Source: Scatosoma sp045660265
Lineage (GTDB): Bacteria > Bacillota > Clostridia > Christensenellales > Borkfalkiaceae
Length of the DNA stretch: 64,000 nucleotides
Assembly (NCBI GenBank): GCA_045660265.1
Contig: JAZRDM010000069.1
Coordinates: forward strand, 52,456-116,455
Direction: 5' to 3'
Made by a program: the position numbers and the translations under genes. Of this stretch, positions 41,273-48,731 are shown in pieces. The notes under the pieces were generated by a model. That model saw only the letters and a list, made by a program, of their open reading frames with translations, ran no database searches and had not been told where the DNA came from. The first letter of the stretch is position 1; each line of letters begins with the position of its first letter.

Positions 41273-41617
41273 TTAGTCTTCGTCGTCCCAAAATTTATCG
41301 GAAAGAAAGTCTAGAAATTTGATAAACTCGTACACGTCTTCGATTTGCGTGAAGGGGCGGGTAATGCTCCAATGGACGAACGAAAAGCCGTGTTCTTGAC
41401 AAAGGGAAGTCCATTCTTCTTGCGTAACTTCGTCGAAAATTTCTTTAGTTTCTCCTAAATCCGTGATGATAACGCCGTTAGGCGAATTGTAAATACTTAC
41501 GCAAAATCCGTTGCAACCATTGTATGTTAAGCCCGTTTTTATAATTTTATTATGAGGGCTTTCCCGTCTTGTTTCAAACTCCGCTTCGATAATTTGCAGG
41601 GCGGTTTCGTAGGTCAT
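41273..41617 (-). CDS. Hypothetical protein, 114 aa
   Basis: This acidic soluble protein has no family I can name with confidence. The middle reads GFCVSIYNSPNGVIITDLGET, which resembles the strand-loop of DUF1828-type proteins, and the C-terminus is a helix ending in acidic DKFWDDED. AAAGGAG is 7 bases before the ATG, so it is a real gene. It leads the minus-strand operon with chrA, the esterase and the caspase-like gene. Confidence 0.65.
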   Translation of the reverse strand: MTYETALQIIEAEFETRRESPHNKIIKTGLTYNGCNGFCVSIYNSPNGVIITDLGETKEIFDEVTQEEWTSLCQEHGFSFVHWSITRPFTQIEDVYEFIKFLDFLSDKFWDDED

Positions 41618-41736
41618 ACGGGTACTCCTTTAAGTGTTCTTAAGGTATTATATCGTATTTTTATTAAAATTTCAAGTATTAACGGGAATTTTGCGTAAAA
41701 TTAAGTGTTTTTGAAAGGGATTTTTTGTGCAAGCTA

Positions 41737-41765
41737 TTGACAAACGGAGTAAGTTATATTACAAT
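41737..41765 (+). promoter_or_regulatory. Promoter of the APC permease gene
   Basis: TTGACA (41737-41742), 17 bases, TACAAT (41760-41765). The 55-base leader can form a hairpin between CATTAGA (about 41771-41777) and TTCTAATG (about 41801-41808), which ends just before the ribosome site. Confidence 0.88.
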
Positions 41766-41825
41766 AATGCAACATTAGAGAAAATGTGAGAATATGCGCT
41801 TTCTAATGCAAAAAAGGAGATAGGT

Positions 41826-43250
41826 ATGCAAAAAGTAAAAAAACAATACGGCATTTGGACGGGTATTGCTATGGTGGTCGGGATTGTAATCGGCTCGGGT
41901 GTCTTTTTAAAGGCGGGGGGAGTACTCTCTCTTTCCGGCGGGGATTTGAAAATTGCTATACTCGCTTGGTTTATCGGCGGGTTGATTATGGTGTGTTCGG
42001 GCTTTTGTTTTGCTGTTTTTGCAACGAGAGTTTCTAACTACAACGGCGTTGTTGATTACGTGGAAGTAGCGACGAATAAAAAGGTAGCGTATGGGCTGGC
42101 TTGGCTAATGACAACGTTTTATTATCCCATTATCGCTTCTATCGTAGCGTTGTTTGCAGGACAGTATTTCTTTAAGATGATTGGCGTAAACGTGGGACTG
42201 ACGGATTGGCAAAACTTTATTTTTGCCTTTGTTGTGCTAGTGTTGTTTGTAGCGTTAAATTACGTTTCGCCTATGCTGTCGGCTAAGTTTCAAATATCCG
42301 CTACAGTGATTAAATTGATTCCGATAGGGATTATTGCCATCACGGGATTGTTTGCGTCTGTCTTTGTCGGCGCTGATATGGGTATTTTAAACGCCATTAA
42401 CACGCCTGCGGAGAATTATGCCGTCAATTTCGGGGAAGCCATTAAAAAGACGGCGTTCGCCTACGAAGGCTGGGTGTGCGCTACGGCAATCAATGCGGAG
42501 CTGAAGGATTCTAAAAAAGATTTGCCCCGCGCGTTGACGTTTGGTACGATTGCGATTTTAGCGTTTTATATCATCTATTACGTTGCGCTTTCCGCTTGTT
42601 TGGGAAATGCAGGCACGATTGCGCAGGACGCAAATGCGCCGATTGCCGTTTTCGAGCTTTTGATGGGGAAAGTCGGCGGCATCCTGTTTGCGCTGTTTAT
42701 TATGATTTCTTGCTTGGGGACTGTAAACGGCGTTGCAATCAGTTGTTGCCGCGGTATGTATACTATGTCTTGCCGCGGACAAGGGATTTGCCCTGAAAAA
42801 TTCTCTAAGCTTGGAAAAAATCAAAGCGTTTCGCTGCTTTCCTGCTTGTATGGTTTTGCGTGTATGGTGCTTATGCTCGGTGTGTGGTATTTAGCTTTGC
42901 ACGGGGTTGGAATTTTTAAATATTTAGGCAGTATGGACGAAATTATTTGCGCGCTTATTTACTGTGTTTATATCACAATGTACGTGTACATTATGAAGAA
43001 TTTTACAGACTGCAATCCCTTTACGCGTTACGTAATGCCTACGGTGGCAATTATCGGTTCGGTATTTTTCGTGCTCTGCGGTACGGGGCTGTATCAGTTG
43101 ATTTCGTCAGGCAGCGCGGATAGTTTACTTGCGTTTGGCGTATTTATGATCTTTTTTGCATTGTTGATGTTCCCGTGTTTGTTCTTCTATCGCGAGAAAG
43201 AGGGGATAAAGAAAAATGCGGAAGGCAGTGTCAGCAAAATTGGTAAATAA
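41826..43250 (+). CDS. APC-superfamily amino acid permease
   Basis: This 474-residue membrane protein has about 12 hydrophobic segments and the APC substrate loop GIVIGSGVFLKAGG in the first segment. FAYEGWVCATAINAELKDSKKDLPRAL is the conserved loop with the intracellular RA motif. Amino-acid/polyamine permeases of the SteT-like type import or exchange amino acids; specificity is unknown. GGAGATAGGT precedes the ATG. It has its own promoter and terminator. Confidence 0.93.
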   Translation: MQKVKKQYGIWTGIAMVVGIVIGSGVFLKAGGVLSLSGGDLKIAILAWFIGGLIMVCSGFCFAVFATRVSNYNGVVDYVEVATNKKVAYGLAWLMTTFYYPIIASIVALFAGQYFFKMIGVNVGLTDWQNFIFAFVVLVLFVALNYVSPMLSAKFQISATVIKLIPIGIIAITGLFASVFVGADMGILNAINTPAENYAVNFGEAIKKTAFAYEGWVCATAINAELKDSKKDLPRALTFGTIAILAFYIIYYVALSACLGNAGTIAQDANAPIAVFELLMGKVGGILFALFIMISCLGTVNGVAISCCRGMYTMSCRGQGICPEKFSKLGKNQSVSLLSCLYGFACMVLMLGVWYLALHGVGIFKYLGSMDEIICALIYCVYITMYVYIMKNFTDCNPFTRYVMPTVAIIGSVFFVLCGTGLYQLISSGSADSLLAFGVFMIFFALLMFPCLFFYREKEGIKKNAEGSVSKIGK

Positions 43251-43256
43251 TAAAAC

Positions 43257-43288
43257 AAAAAGCACAGGTTTATTGCCTGTGCTTTTTT
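43257..43288 (+). terminator. Intrinsic terminator of the APC permease gene
   Basis: AAAAGCACAGG, loop TTTATTG, CCTGTGCTTTTTT. Confidence 0.92.
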
Positions 43289-43354
43289 GCTAGGGAGCCT
43301 AACACACTCGCTCTCATTGTCAAGAGGCTTTCGACGGCATAAACCGCCGTGTTT

Positions 43355-43732
43355 TTATAAAACAACCTCTATTTCTTCGTTTTCACCAACTAAAATTAGC
43401 TTTATTTTTGTTCGTTCCTTGGCTAATGGTGGCAACTTTTTCCACAATTTCCTAAACTGCTCTATGTCGGGTAAAGCAATAAAGTATTCAAAATCTGGAT
43501 TATCCATCCTTTGTAAAATTTCTCCTATAATAGCAAGGAAATAATTAACACGCATTGCTTGTCGAGAACCACAGCCCTTTACTTCAATCATACAAACCGG
43601 CGCCCCACTTTTTTCAGCTCTTATATCTACCCCGTGCTTATGTCCCCAAGCAACCTCTACTTTATAACCATCTTTTTCAAGTTTCTCGCTTAAAATTTTT
43701 TTTAATTCTTCTTCTTTGTAAAAGCAATTCAT
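43355..43732 (-). CDS. Small PD-(D/E)XK nuclease-like protein
   Basis: This 125-residue protein has a core HGVDIRAEKSGAPVCMIEVKG, which is the D-x(n)-E-x-K metal-binding pattern of the restriction-endonuclease fold, with helix-strand elements before it (EEELKKILSEKLEKDGYKVEVAWG). It resembles a minimal Mrr/Holliday-type domain without extra domains. It may be a stand-alone defence or repair factor, or the remnant of a restriction system. AAAGGAG precedes the ATG. It lies next to the tRNA-derived scar at 43800-43980. Confidence 0.62.
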   Translation of the reverse strand: MNCFYKEEELKKILSEKLEKDGYKVEVAWGHKHGVDIRAEKSGAPVCMIEVKGCGSRQAMRVNYFLAIIGEILQRMDNPDFEYFIALPDIEQFRKLWKKLPPLAKERTKIKLILVGENEEIEVVL

Positions 43733-43743
43733 AATAACTCCTT

Positions 43744-43797
43744 TGAATAAAGAAAAAACCTAAAACTTACACCTTTTTGTGTTCGCTTTAGGCTTTT
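43744..43797 (-). terminator. Terminator-like hairpin beyond the tRNA 3' copy
   Basis: On the minus strand AAAAGCCTAAA pairs with TTTTAGGTTTTTT across a long loop, directly after the duplicated tRNA 3' end. It has the form of a tRNA terminator. Confidence 0.6.
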
Positions 43798-43799
43798 GC

Positions 43800-43819
43800 T
43801 GGTGACCCGTACGGGACTC
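43800..43819 (-). repeat. Partial copy of the tRNA-Glu 3' end (att-like scar)
   Basis: These 20 bases are identical to the CCA end, discriminator, 3' acceptor strand and part of the T-stem of the tRNA-Glu at 44003-44077. The T-loop then diverges. A direct tRNA 3'-end repeat next to a complete tRNA is the pattern left by site-specific integration, though a decayed tRNA duplication looks the same. Confidence 0.72.
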
Positions 43820-43970
43820 TCGCCTTTAGCGGCGCGCCCCGCTCCGCCATTATCAATGGCGTCCTTTGCCGTTGACTTATTCGTTGATAGGGGTTTTGGC
43901 GGCAAAGCGTTTTGCTCCTGCAAAACGGCTCCTGCCCTCGAGCCCCGCACGATATTCGGTTGATACCAAA
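43820..43970. other. Non-coding GC-rich segment between the two tRNA 3' ends
   Basis: This stretch is visibly richer in G and C than its flanks and holds two perfect small hairpins, GCCATT-ATC-AATGGC (43846-43860) and CGTTTTGC-TCCT-GCAAAACG (about 43907-43926). Open frames here read SPVRVT-like peptides from the tRNA ends and are not genes. I see no function. Confidence 0.5.
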
Positions 43971-44002
43971 AAAGAGAACAGGAAAAATCCTGTTCTCTTT
44001 TT
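43971..44002 (-). terminator. Terminator of tRNA-Glu
   Basis: AAAAGAGAACAGGA, loop AAAA, TCCTGTTCTCTTTT form a long perfect stem ending in T residues on the minus strand. Confidence 0.92.
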
Positions 44003-44077
44003 TGGTGACCCGTACGGGACTCGAACCCATGTTACCACCGTGAAAGGGTGGTGTCTTAACCGCTTGACCAACGGGCC
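44003..44077 (-). tRNA. tRNA-Glu (UUC), copy 1
   Basis: The minus strand reads GGCCCGT ... ACGGGTC-A-CCA with a full cloverleaf: the D-arm contains TTGGTCAAGCGGTTAAGA, the anticodon arm CACCC-TTTC-ACGGTG with TTC as anticodon, and the T-arm TGGGTTCGAGTCCCG. CCA is encoded. It is identical to the copy at 63920-63994. Its promoter lies at 44097-44125. Confidence 0.97.
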
Positions 44078-44096
44078 ATATTCAATTTACTTGGAC

Positions 44097-44125
44097 AGTA
44101 TAGCATTTTTTTTTATTCTTGTCAA
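44097..44125 (-). promoter_or_regulatory. Promoter of tRNA-Glu copy 1
   Basis: On the minus strand TTGACA (44125-44120), 17 bases, TATACT (44102-44097). Confidence 0.92.
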
Positions 44126-44214
44126 TTAAAAATCGTCGGCTTTTGTAAAATTTTGAAATTATTTTGTCATTTTTTTTAAAATGTATAAACGAAAAATGAA
44201 TTCCCTTAAACTAC

Positions 44215-44243
44215 TTGATTTTTTTGTTTTTATATGTTAACAT
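44215..44243 (+). promoter_or_regulatory. Promoter of the PlsC gene, leaderless geometry
   Basis: TTGATT (44215-44220), 17 bases, TAACAT (44238-44243), then 6 bases to the ATG. No Shine-Dalgarno is present. Confidence 0.6.
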
Positions 44244-44249
44244 ATATGT

Positions 44250-45095
44250 ATGGAACAAAAGCAAAAATTTTCTTATTATAGACATAACCTTGATTATAAG
44301 TACCCTCAGCGCAGCGACGAGCATATGATTACCGTCAAGCATTTGCGTGATACGCACTTTGACGAAAATTATCAATATCTCGAAAAAGGTTTTTGGCATA
44401 AAGTAAAGCGAGCAGCTTTAGTCGTTTCGTTGTATTTGGTCGGTTTCCACGCTGCAACTATTCGGCATGGTTTAAAAATTTACGGGCGCGAAAAGCTGAA
44501 AAAATATAAAGACATTCTCAAAGACGGGGCGATTACCGTAGCAAACCATGTTTTTATGTGGGATTATCTTTGTCTTTTAAAAGCTATTCGTCCGCGCTTG
44601 CAATACCATCCCGGTTGGGCGACAAACTTTGAAGGCCCTAACGGTCCATTGATTCGTTGGGTAGGGGGGATTCCTATCCCTGCGGGCAATATGCGTGCTA
44701 TGGGCAAATTTCAAAGAGCAATTTGCGAAGTTTTGGAAAATGGGCATTGGCTGCATTTCTTTCCCGAAGGCTCTATGTGGTTTTATTATCCAGACGTTCG
44801 CCCGTTGAAAAAAGCGGTATTTAAGTATGCAGTGCGTTACAATAAACCCGTACTGCCTATTACCTTCTCTTTCCGTCCGAGAAAGGGGATATTTAAGTTA
44901 TTTAGCAAAAATCCGTTTGTTGATTTGCATATCGGCGATCCTATTTTACCTGACACGTCCTTACCTCAAACAGAAGCGGTGGACAAATTACACGCCGAAG
45001 TGTATCACGTCATGCAAGTGATGTGCGGTATCAATCCGGGCGATCCTACCTATAATGTCGATCAAAATATTGATACTTATCAAAAAACAATGTAA
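44250..45095 (+). CDS. 1-acyl-sn-glycerol-3-phosphate acyltransferase (PlsC) family protein
   Basis: This 281-residue membrane-associated acyltransferase has the catalytic H-x4-D in VANHVFMWDYL (H100, D105), a binding motif FEGPNGPLIRWVGGIPI, and FFPEGSMWF (about 169-177), with a hydrophobic N-terminal segment around 55-70. PlsC makes phosphatidate from lysophosphatidate; other acyl acceptors (lipid or glycan) are possible in this diverse family. The initiating ATG has no ribosome site and lies 6 bases from a -10 element, so it is probably leaderless. A terminator follows. Confidence 0.9.
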   Translation: MEQKQKFSYYRHNLDYKYPQRSDEHMITVKHLRDTHFDENYQYLEKGFWHKVKRAALVVSLYLVGFHAATIRHGLKIYGREKLKKYKDILKDGAITVANHVFMWDYLCLLKAIRPRLQYHPGWATNFEGPNGPLIRWVGGIPIPAGNMRAMGKFQRAICEVLENGHWLHFFPEGSMWFYYPDVRPLKKAVFKYAVRYNKPVLPITFSFRPRKGIFKLFSKNPFVDLHIGDPILPDTSLPQTEAVDKLHAEVYHVMQVMCGINPGDPTYNVDQNIDTYQKTM

Positions 45096-45106
45096 AAGGA
45101 ATGACA

Positions 45107-45146
45107 AAACCGAGGGTTTACCGAAAGTAAATTCCCGGTTTTTTTA
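45107..45146 (+). terminator. Terminator of the PlsC gene
   Basis: AACCGAGGGTTTAC pairs with GTAAATTCCCGGTT with small mismatches, followed by TTTTT. Confidence 0.82.
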
Positions 45147-45199
45147 TTTGTACAAATTGTACAATTAAATATTTTTTTCGATTTTTCTGCTTAATTAAA

Positions 45200-45228
45200 T
45201 TGACTTATTCGATTGAAGATGGTAAAAT
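45200..45228 (+). promoter_or_regulatory. Promoter of the MoxR-DUF58-VWA operon
   Basis: TTGACT (45200-45205), 17 bases, TAAAAT (45223-45228). The leader is about 75 bases, AT-rich, with no structure that I recognise. Confidence 0.75.
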
Positions 45229-45309
45229 ATCATAATGTAGTATAATGCAGTATTCTTTTTTTCTTTAAGATATAGCTATTTTTACTACAATATATATAAA
45301 GGACACATT

Positions 45310-46830
45310 ATGGGCGAAAACTTTTTAAAATTTAAGCGGAAAGCCTTTACCGTGCGGTTGATAAAGTCGATTTTGCTTGGCATTTCAGCGGGAATGATTT
45401 TAGTTGGCGTATTCTTGTTGCTGGGTAATTTTGAAGCGGTTCAACTCGAATTAACGCATGTGATACTGATAGGTGTTGGCGGTATGTTGGCTGTTGGCGG
45501 TATCGGGTATTTGTTGTTGCACAGATCGGATAAGGCTTTGGCGCAACGATTGGATGCAGATTTTTCTTTAAACGAAAAAGTGCAAACAATGTTAGCGTAC
45601 ACGAAACACGAAGGTACAATATTCGATTTACAGCGTGAAGACGCAAACGCATCACTTGGTGAAATTCCAACAAAACGATTTAAGTTTAAAAGACTGTGGA
45701 TTTACATACTTTGCTTGTTCGTAGGAGCGACGTCGCTTGCAGGCGGGTTGTTAGTGCATCCCGTTCCTGTAGAAGAACCGGAATTACCCGAAGAAGCTTT
45801 CGCGTTGACAGATATTCAATATGCGGCTATGTTGGAGTTGATTGCTTACGTTGAAAACTCGCAAATGCAATCTCCGTATAAAGAAAACGTAGCAACGTCT
45901 TTGCAAGAATTGTTGGCGTCGTTACAAGAAGCAACGCTTGCTTCTGAAAAAGACGCGGCGTTGGAAACGGCGGTAGATTATATCTATCAGCAAACGGATG
46001 ATTCGTCGGCAGCTGTCGAATTGATGGATGCGCTTTGGAGAACGGAATCGGAAAGCTGTAAGCGTTTGGCGGAAGCGTTGAATTATTACGAATGGGTGAC
46101 GATAGATTCGTCCAAGACGTTTAGTAACGAAATGGCTGATTTCCGTACAAGTTTGGTGCATGCGGATACGGTAACGACTAATCCTGACAAAGAAAAAATG
46201 GCAGCGGAAACGGGCGAGTTGCTTTTACAAATGGAAACGAATATCTCGGTTGCGTTAATGAGTTCGAAACTTGCAGAAACGGACGATTTATACGTACAGA
46301 TAAATCGTTTGGCAACGGCGAATGAAACGTATGAGGATAATTCGCATATGTACGGATGTTCGGTGCTTGGAGAAAAAGCGACAACCATTGGGTATGACAA
46401 GACGCAAAAAGAGCTGGATACGACGTTTGCCGCATTAAACGGGGAAATCTACCGCGCGCTTGAGCAACACTTGGCGAATACGGGTACGGGCGAATATGCA
46501 ATGACCAAATTAAGAGAATTGTTCTTCTGTGCTTTACCTAAGTTTGAACGTCCCAACTTCTACGTGGCAACGGAAGGGGACGACTTCGGTGATGACGAGG
46601 GAAGCGGCGGTGTCGGCGGCGGTATCGGCGGCGGGACGGTGTACGGAAGTGATGATTTGGTACTTGACCCTATTACGAATACGTACGTAGAATACGGTAC
46701 GATTTTGGATAAATATTACGCGTTGATGTTTGGTAAAGTGGACGGCGGCGCGTATACGGAAGATGAAAAACAAGCAATGGAAAAATATTTCGCTATTTTA
46801 TATGGCGGTTTCGAAGAAGAAGGAGAATAA
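45310..46830 (+). CDS. Three-TM protein of the MoxR-VWA operon, unknown family
   Basis: This 506-residue protein has membrane segments at about 17-40, 48-70 and 128-150, a short cytosolic stretch between TM2 and TM3 (DKALAQRLDADFSLNEKVQTMLAY), and a large, mostly helical extracytoplasmic domain up to about 430. Near the end is a Gly-rich linker GGVGGGIGGGTVYGSD. I know no named family for it, although large helical proteins occur at the same place next to MoxR/DUF58 genes in other bacteria. AAAGGA precedes the ATG. As the first gene of the operon it may be the membrane anchor or the client of the ATPase. Confidence 0.72.
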   Translation: MGENFLKFKRKAFTVRLIKSILLGISAGMILVGVFLLLGNFEAVQLELTHVILIGVGGMLAVGGIGYLLLHRSDKALAQRLDADFSLNEKVQTMLAYTKHEGTIFDLQREDANASLGEIPTKRFKFKRLWIYILCLFVGATSLAGGLLVHPVPVEEPELPEEAFALTDIQYAAMLELIAYVENSQMQSPYKENVATSLQELLASLQEATLASEKDAALETAVDYIYQQTDDSSAAVELMDALWRTESESCKRLAEALNYYEWVTIDSSKTFSNEMADFRTSLVHADTVTTNPDKEKMAAETGELLLQMETNISVALMSSKLAETDDLYVQINRLATANETYEDNSHMYGCSVLGEKATTIGYDKTQKELDTTFAALNGEIYRALEQHLANTGTGEYAMTKLRELFFCALPKFERPNFYVATEGDDFGDDEGSGGVGGGIGGGTVYGSDDLVLDPITNTYVEYGTILDKYYALMFGKVDGGAYTEDEKQAMEKYFAILYGGFEEEGE

Positions 46831-46835
46831 ATAAT

Positions 46836-47843
46836 ATGAGCAACGTAGAACAAAATGCAATTGAAATGGAACAAGTAAAGATGTTCAGCGAAAAAATCGT
46901 GAAAGTAAGAGCGGAACTCGCAAAGGACGTCGTAGGTCAAAGCGGTATTATCGATAACGTAATTATCGCAATTGTAGCAGGCGGTAACGTATTGCTTGAA
47001 GGTGTACCCGGCGTAGGTAAGACGAGACTTGTACGTTCGCTTGGTAAAGTACTTTCGTTACCCTTCTCGAGAATTCAGTTTACGCCCGACTTGATGCCTT
47101 CGGACGTAACGGGTGCGAATATTGTTGAAAAGGACGATAACGGTAAATTGATTACCAAATTCCGTCCCGGTCCTATTTTCGCAAACCTCGTTCTTGCCGA
47201 CGAAATCAACCGTGCAACGCCTAAAACGCAATCGGCAATGCTCGAAGTAATGCAAGAACACAAAGTAACCGTAGCAAACCAAACGTATAAAATTGACGAG
47301 CCTTTCTTCGTGCTTGCAACCGAAAACCCTATCGAACAAGACGGTACGTATCCTTTGCCTGAAGCGCAAATGGACCGTTTCATGTTTAAGTTAATCGTAG
47401 GCTTCCCTTCGACGCAAGAGCTTGCAGATATCGTTAAGATGACGCAAATCACTATGGCAGAAACGGCAGAAGCGGTAATTAACGGCGAAGAAATTTTGGA
47501 AATGAGAGCGCTTGCTTCCAAAGTACCCGTAGTAGACGAAGTATTGTCGTATGCAGTAAACCTTGTATCGAACACGCATCCCGAATTGTCGGATAGCTGC
47601 GCTTCGACGAAGAAGTATGTAAAATACGGTGCTTCTCCCCGTGCTGCGCAAGGTCTTATTACGGCGGCAAAAGTACGCGCTTTGATGAGCGGACGTTACA
47701 ACGTATCGTATGAAGATATCAACGCGCTTGCATGTCCTATTTTAAGACACAGAATTAAAATTAACTATGCGGCTATCAACGATAAACTCGGTGTAGATGA
47801 CGTTATTGCAATGATTATTAAGGAGACCAAGAAGGTTCGCTAA
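46836..47843 (+). CDS. MoxR-family AAA+ ATPase
   Basis: This 335-residue protein has Walker A GVPGVGKT (56-63), ADEINRATPKTQSAMLEVMQE (Walker B and the MoxR signature), a sensor-1 region FFVLATENPIEQDGTYPLPEAQ and the C-terminal lid with SPRAAQGLI. MoxR ATPases act as chaperones that assemble or activate VWA-domain partners, for example in methanol dehydrogenase or BatA-type systems. DUF58 and two VWA genes follow, which is the canonical set. It starts 5 bases after the first gene and abuts DUF58 without a gap. Codon usage is strongly selected. Confidence 0.96.
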   Translation: MSNVEQNAIEMEQVKMFSEKIVKVRAELAKDVVGQSGIIDNVIIAIVAGGNVLLEGVPGVGKTRLVRSLGKVLSLPFSRIQFTPDLMPSDVTGANIVEKDDNGKLITKFRPGPIFANLVLADEINRATPKTQSAMLEVMQEHKVTVANQTYKIDEPFFVLATENPIEQDGTYPLPEAQMDRFMFKLIVGFPSTQELADIVKMTQITMAETAEAVINGEEILEMRALASKVPVVDEVLSYAVNLVSNTHPELSDSCASTKKYVKYGASPRAAQGLITAAKVRALMSGRYNVSYEDINALACPILRHRIKINYAAINDKLGVDDVIAMIIKETKKVR

Positions 47844-48731
47844 ATGGGAAAGATGGTAATTGAAGAGGCGTTCTTAGCAGAGCTTGAAGCTTTGCAGTCG
47901 TTACTCAAAAATAATGTAGCCGGTATGTTCGGCGGAAACCATCAATCGAAAAACTTTGGTTCTTCTTGCGAATTTGCCGATTACCGCGATTACGTGCCCG
48001 GAGACGATATTACAAAAATCGACTGGAACGTATACGCGCGATTCGACAAACTCTATCAGAAATTGTATCTGGACGAAAGACAGATGCATACAAGGATATA
48101 CATAGACGCCAGTCGTTCCATGGAACATGGTACGCCGGAAAAAGCGCAACAAGCCATAAAAATGGCGGCGGCGTTTGCATATCTTTCTGTAAACGAGATG
48201 GATAAAGTTTCGATTTATGTGATTCGCGGAAATCAGATAGAAGAAGTTATCTCCGGCATTGTAGGGAAAGATTCCTACTTTAACTATATCAATAAGCTGA
48301 ATGAAATCGAGTTCACAGGCGACGTTTCTATCAGCCAAGCAATTTTGTCTTCCTCTAAGATTGGGATGGGGGACGGGTATTCTATACTCATTTCCGATTT
48401 CTTGACAGACGAAGACTACGAACGCGCAATCGACCGATTTGCAGAACGCAAGAGAGATATTCTTTGTCTGCAAATTCTTTCGCGTGAAGAGCTCAACCCG
48501 CAAATGCGCGGTAAGATGCACTTATTCGACGCTGAAGACGTGCGCGAGTTCTTCCGTAAAAAGATAGATAAAGACCGTATTGACGCGTATAAAGCGGCTT
48601 TGAAATACGTTATCGAGCGTATTAAGAATTATTGCGAAGCACGAGGCGGACATTATATGTTTGTGCCTGCCGACGCAAAGCTTGGCGACGTATTCTTTGG
48701 TAATTTAATAGATATGGGGGTACTGAAATGA
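47844..48731 (+). CDS. DUF58 domain-containing protein
   Basis: This 295-residue protein has the DUF58 signature RDYVPGDDITKIDWNVYARFDKLYQKLY (48-75), where PGDD and IDW are conserved, and a VWA-like fold after it with IDASRSMEHG (a DxSxS-type MIDAS near 90-98). DUF58 proteins always accompany MoxR ATPases and are presumed substrates or adaptors. The start touches the moxR stop and the end overlaps the next gene as ATGA, so the three proteins are translationally coupled. Confidence 0.93.
   Translation: MGKMVIEEAFLAELEALQSLLKNNVAGMFGGNHQSKNFGSSCEFADYRDYVPGDDITKIDWNVYARFDKLYQKLYLDERQMHTRIYIDASRSMEHGTPEKAQQAIKMAAAFAYLSVNEMDKVSIYVIRGNQIEEVISGIVGKDSYFNYINKLNEIEFTGDVSISQAILSSSKIGMGDGYSILISDFLTDEDYERAIDRFAERKRDILCLQILSREELNPQMRGKMHLFDAEDVREFFRKKIDKDRIDAYKAALKYVIERIKNYCEARGGHYMFVPADAKLGDVFFGNLIDMGVLK

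Noticed and set aside
43729..44129. Short open frames over the tRNA-Glu region reading SSPVRVT or ESPVRVT
   Set aside because: These peptides are translations of tRNA sequence and its partial copy, a well-known annotation artefact.
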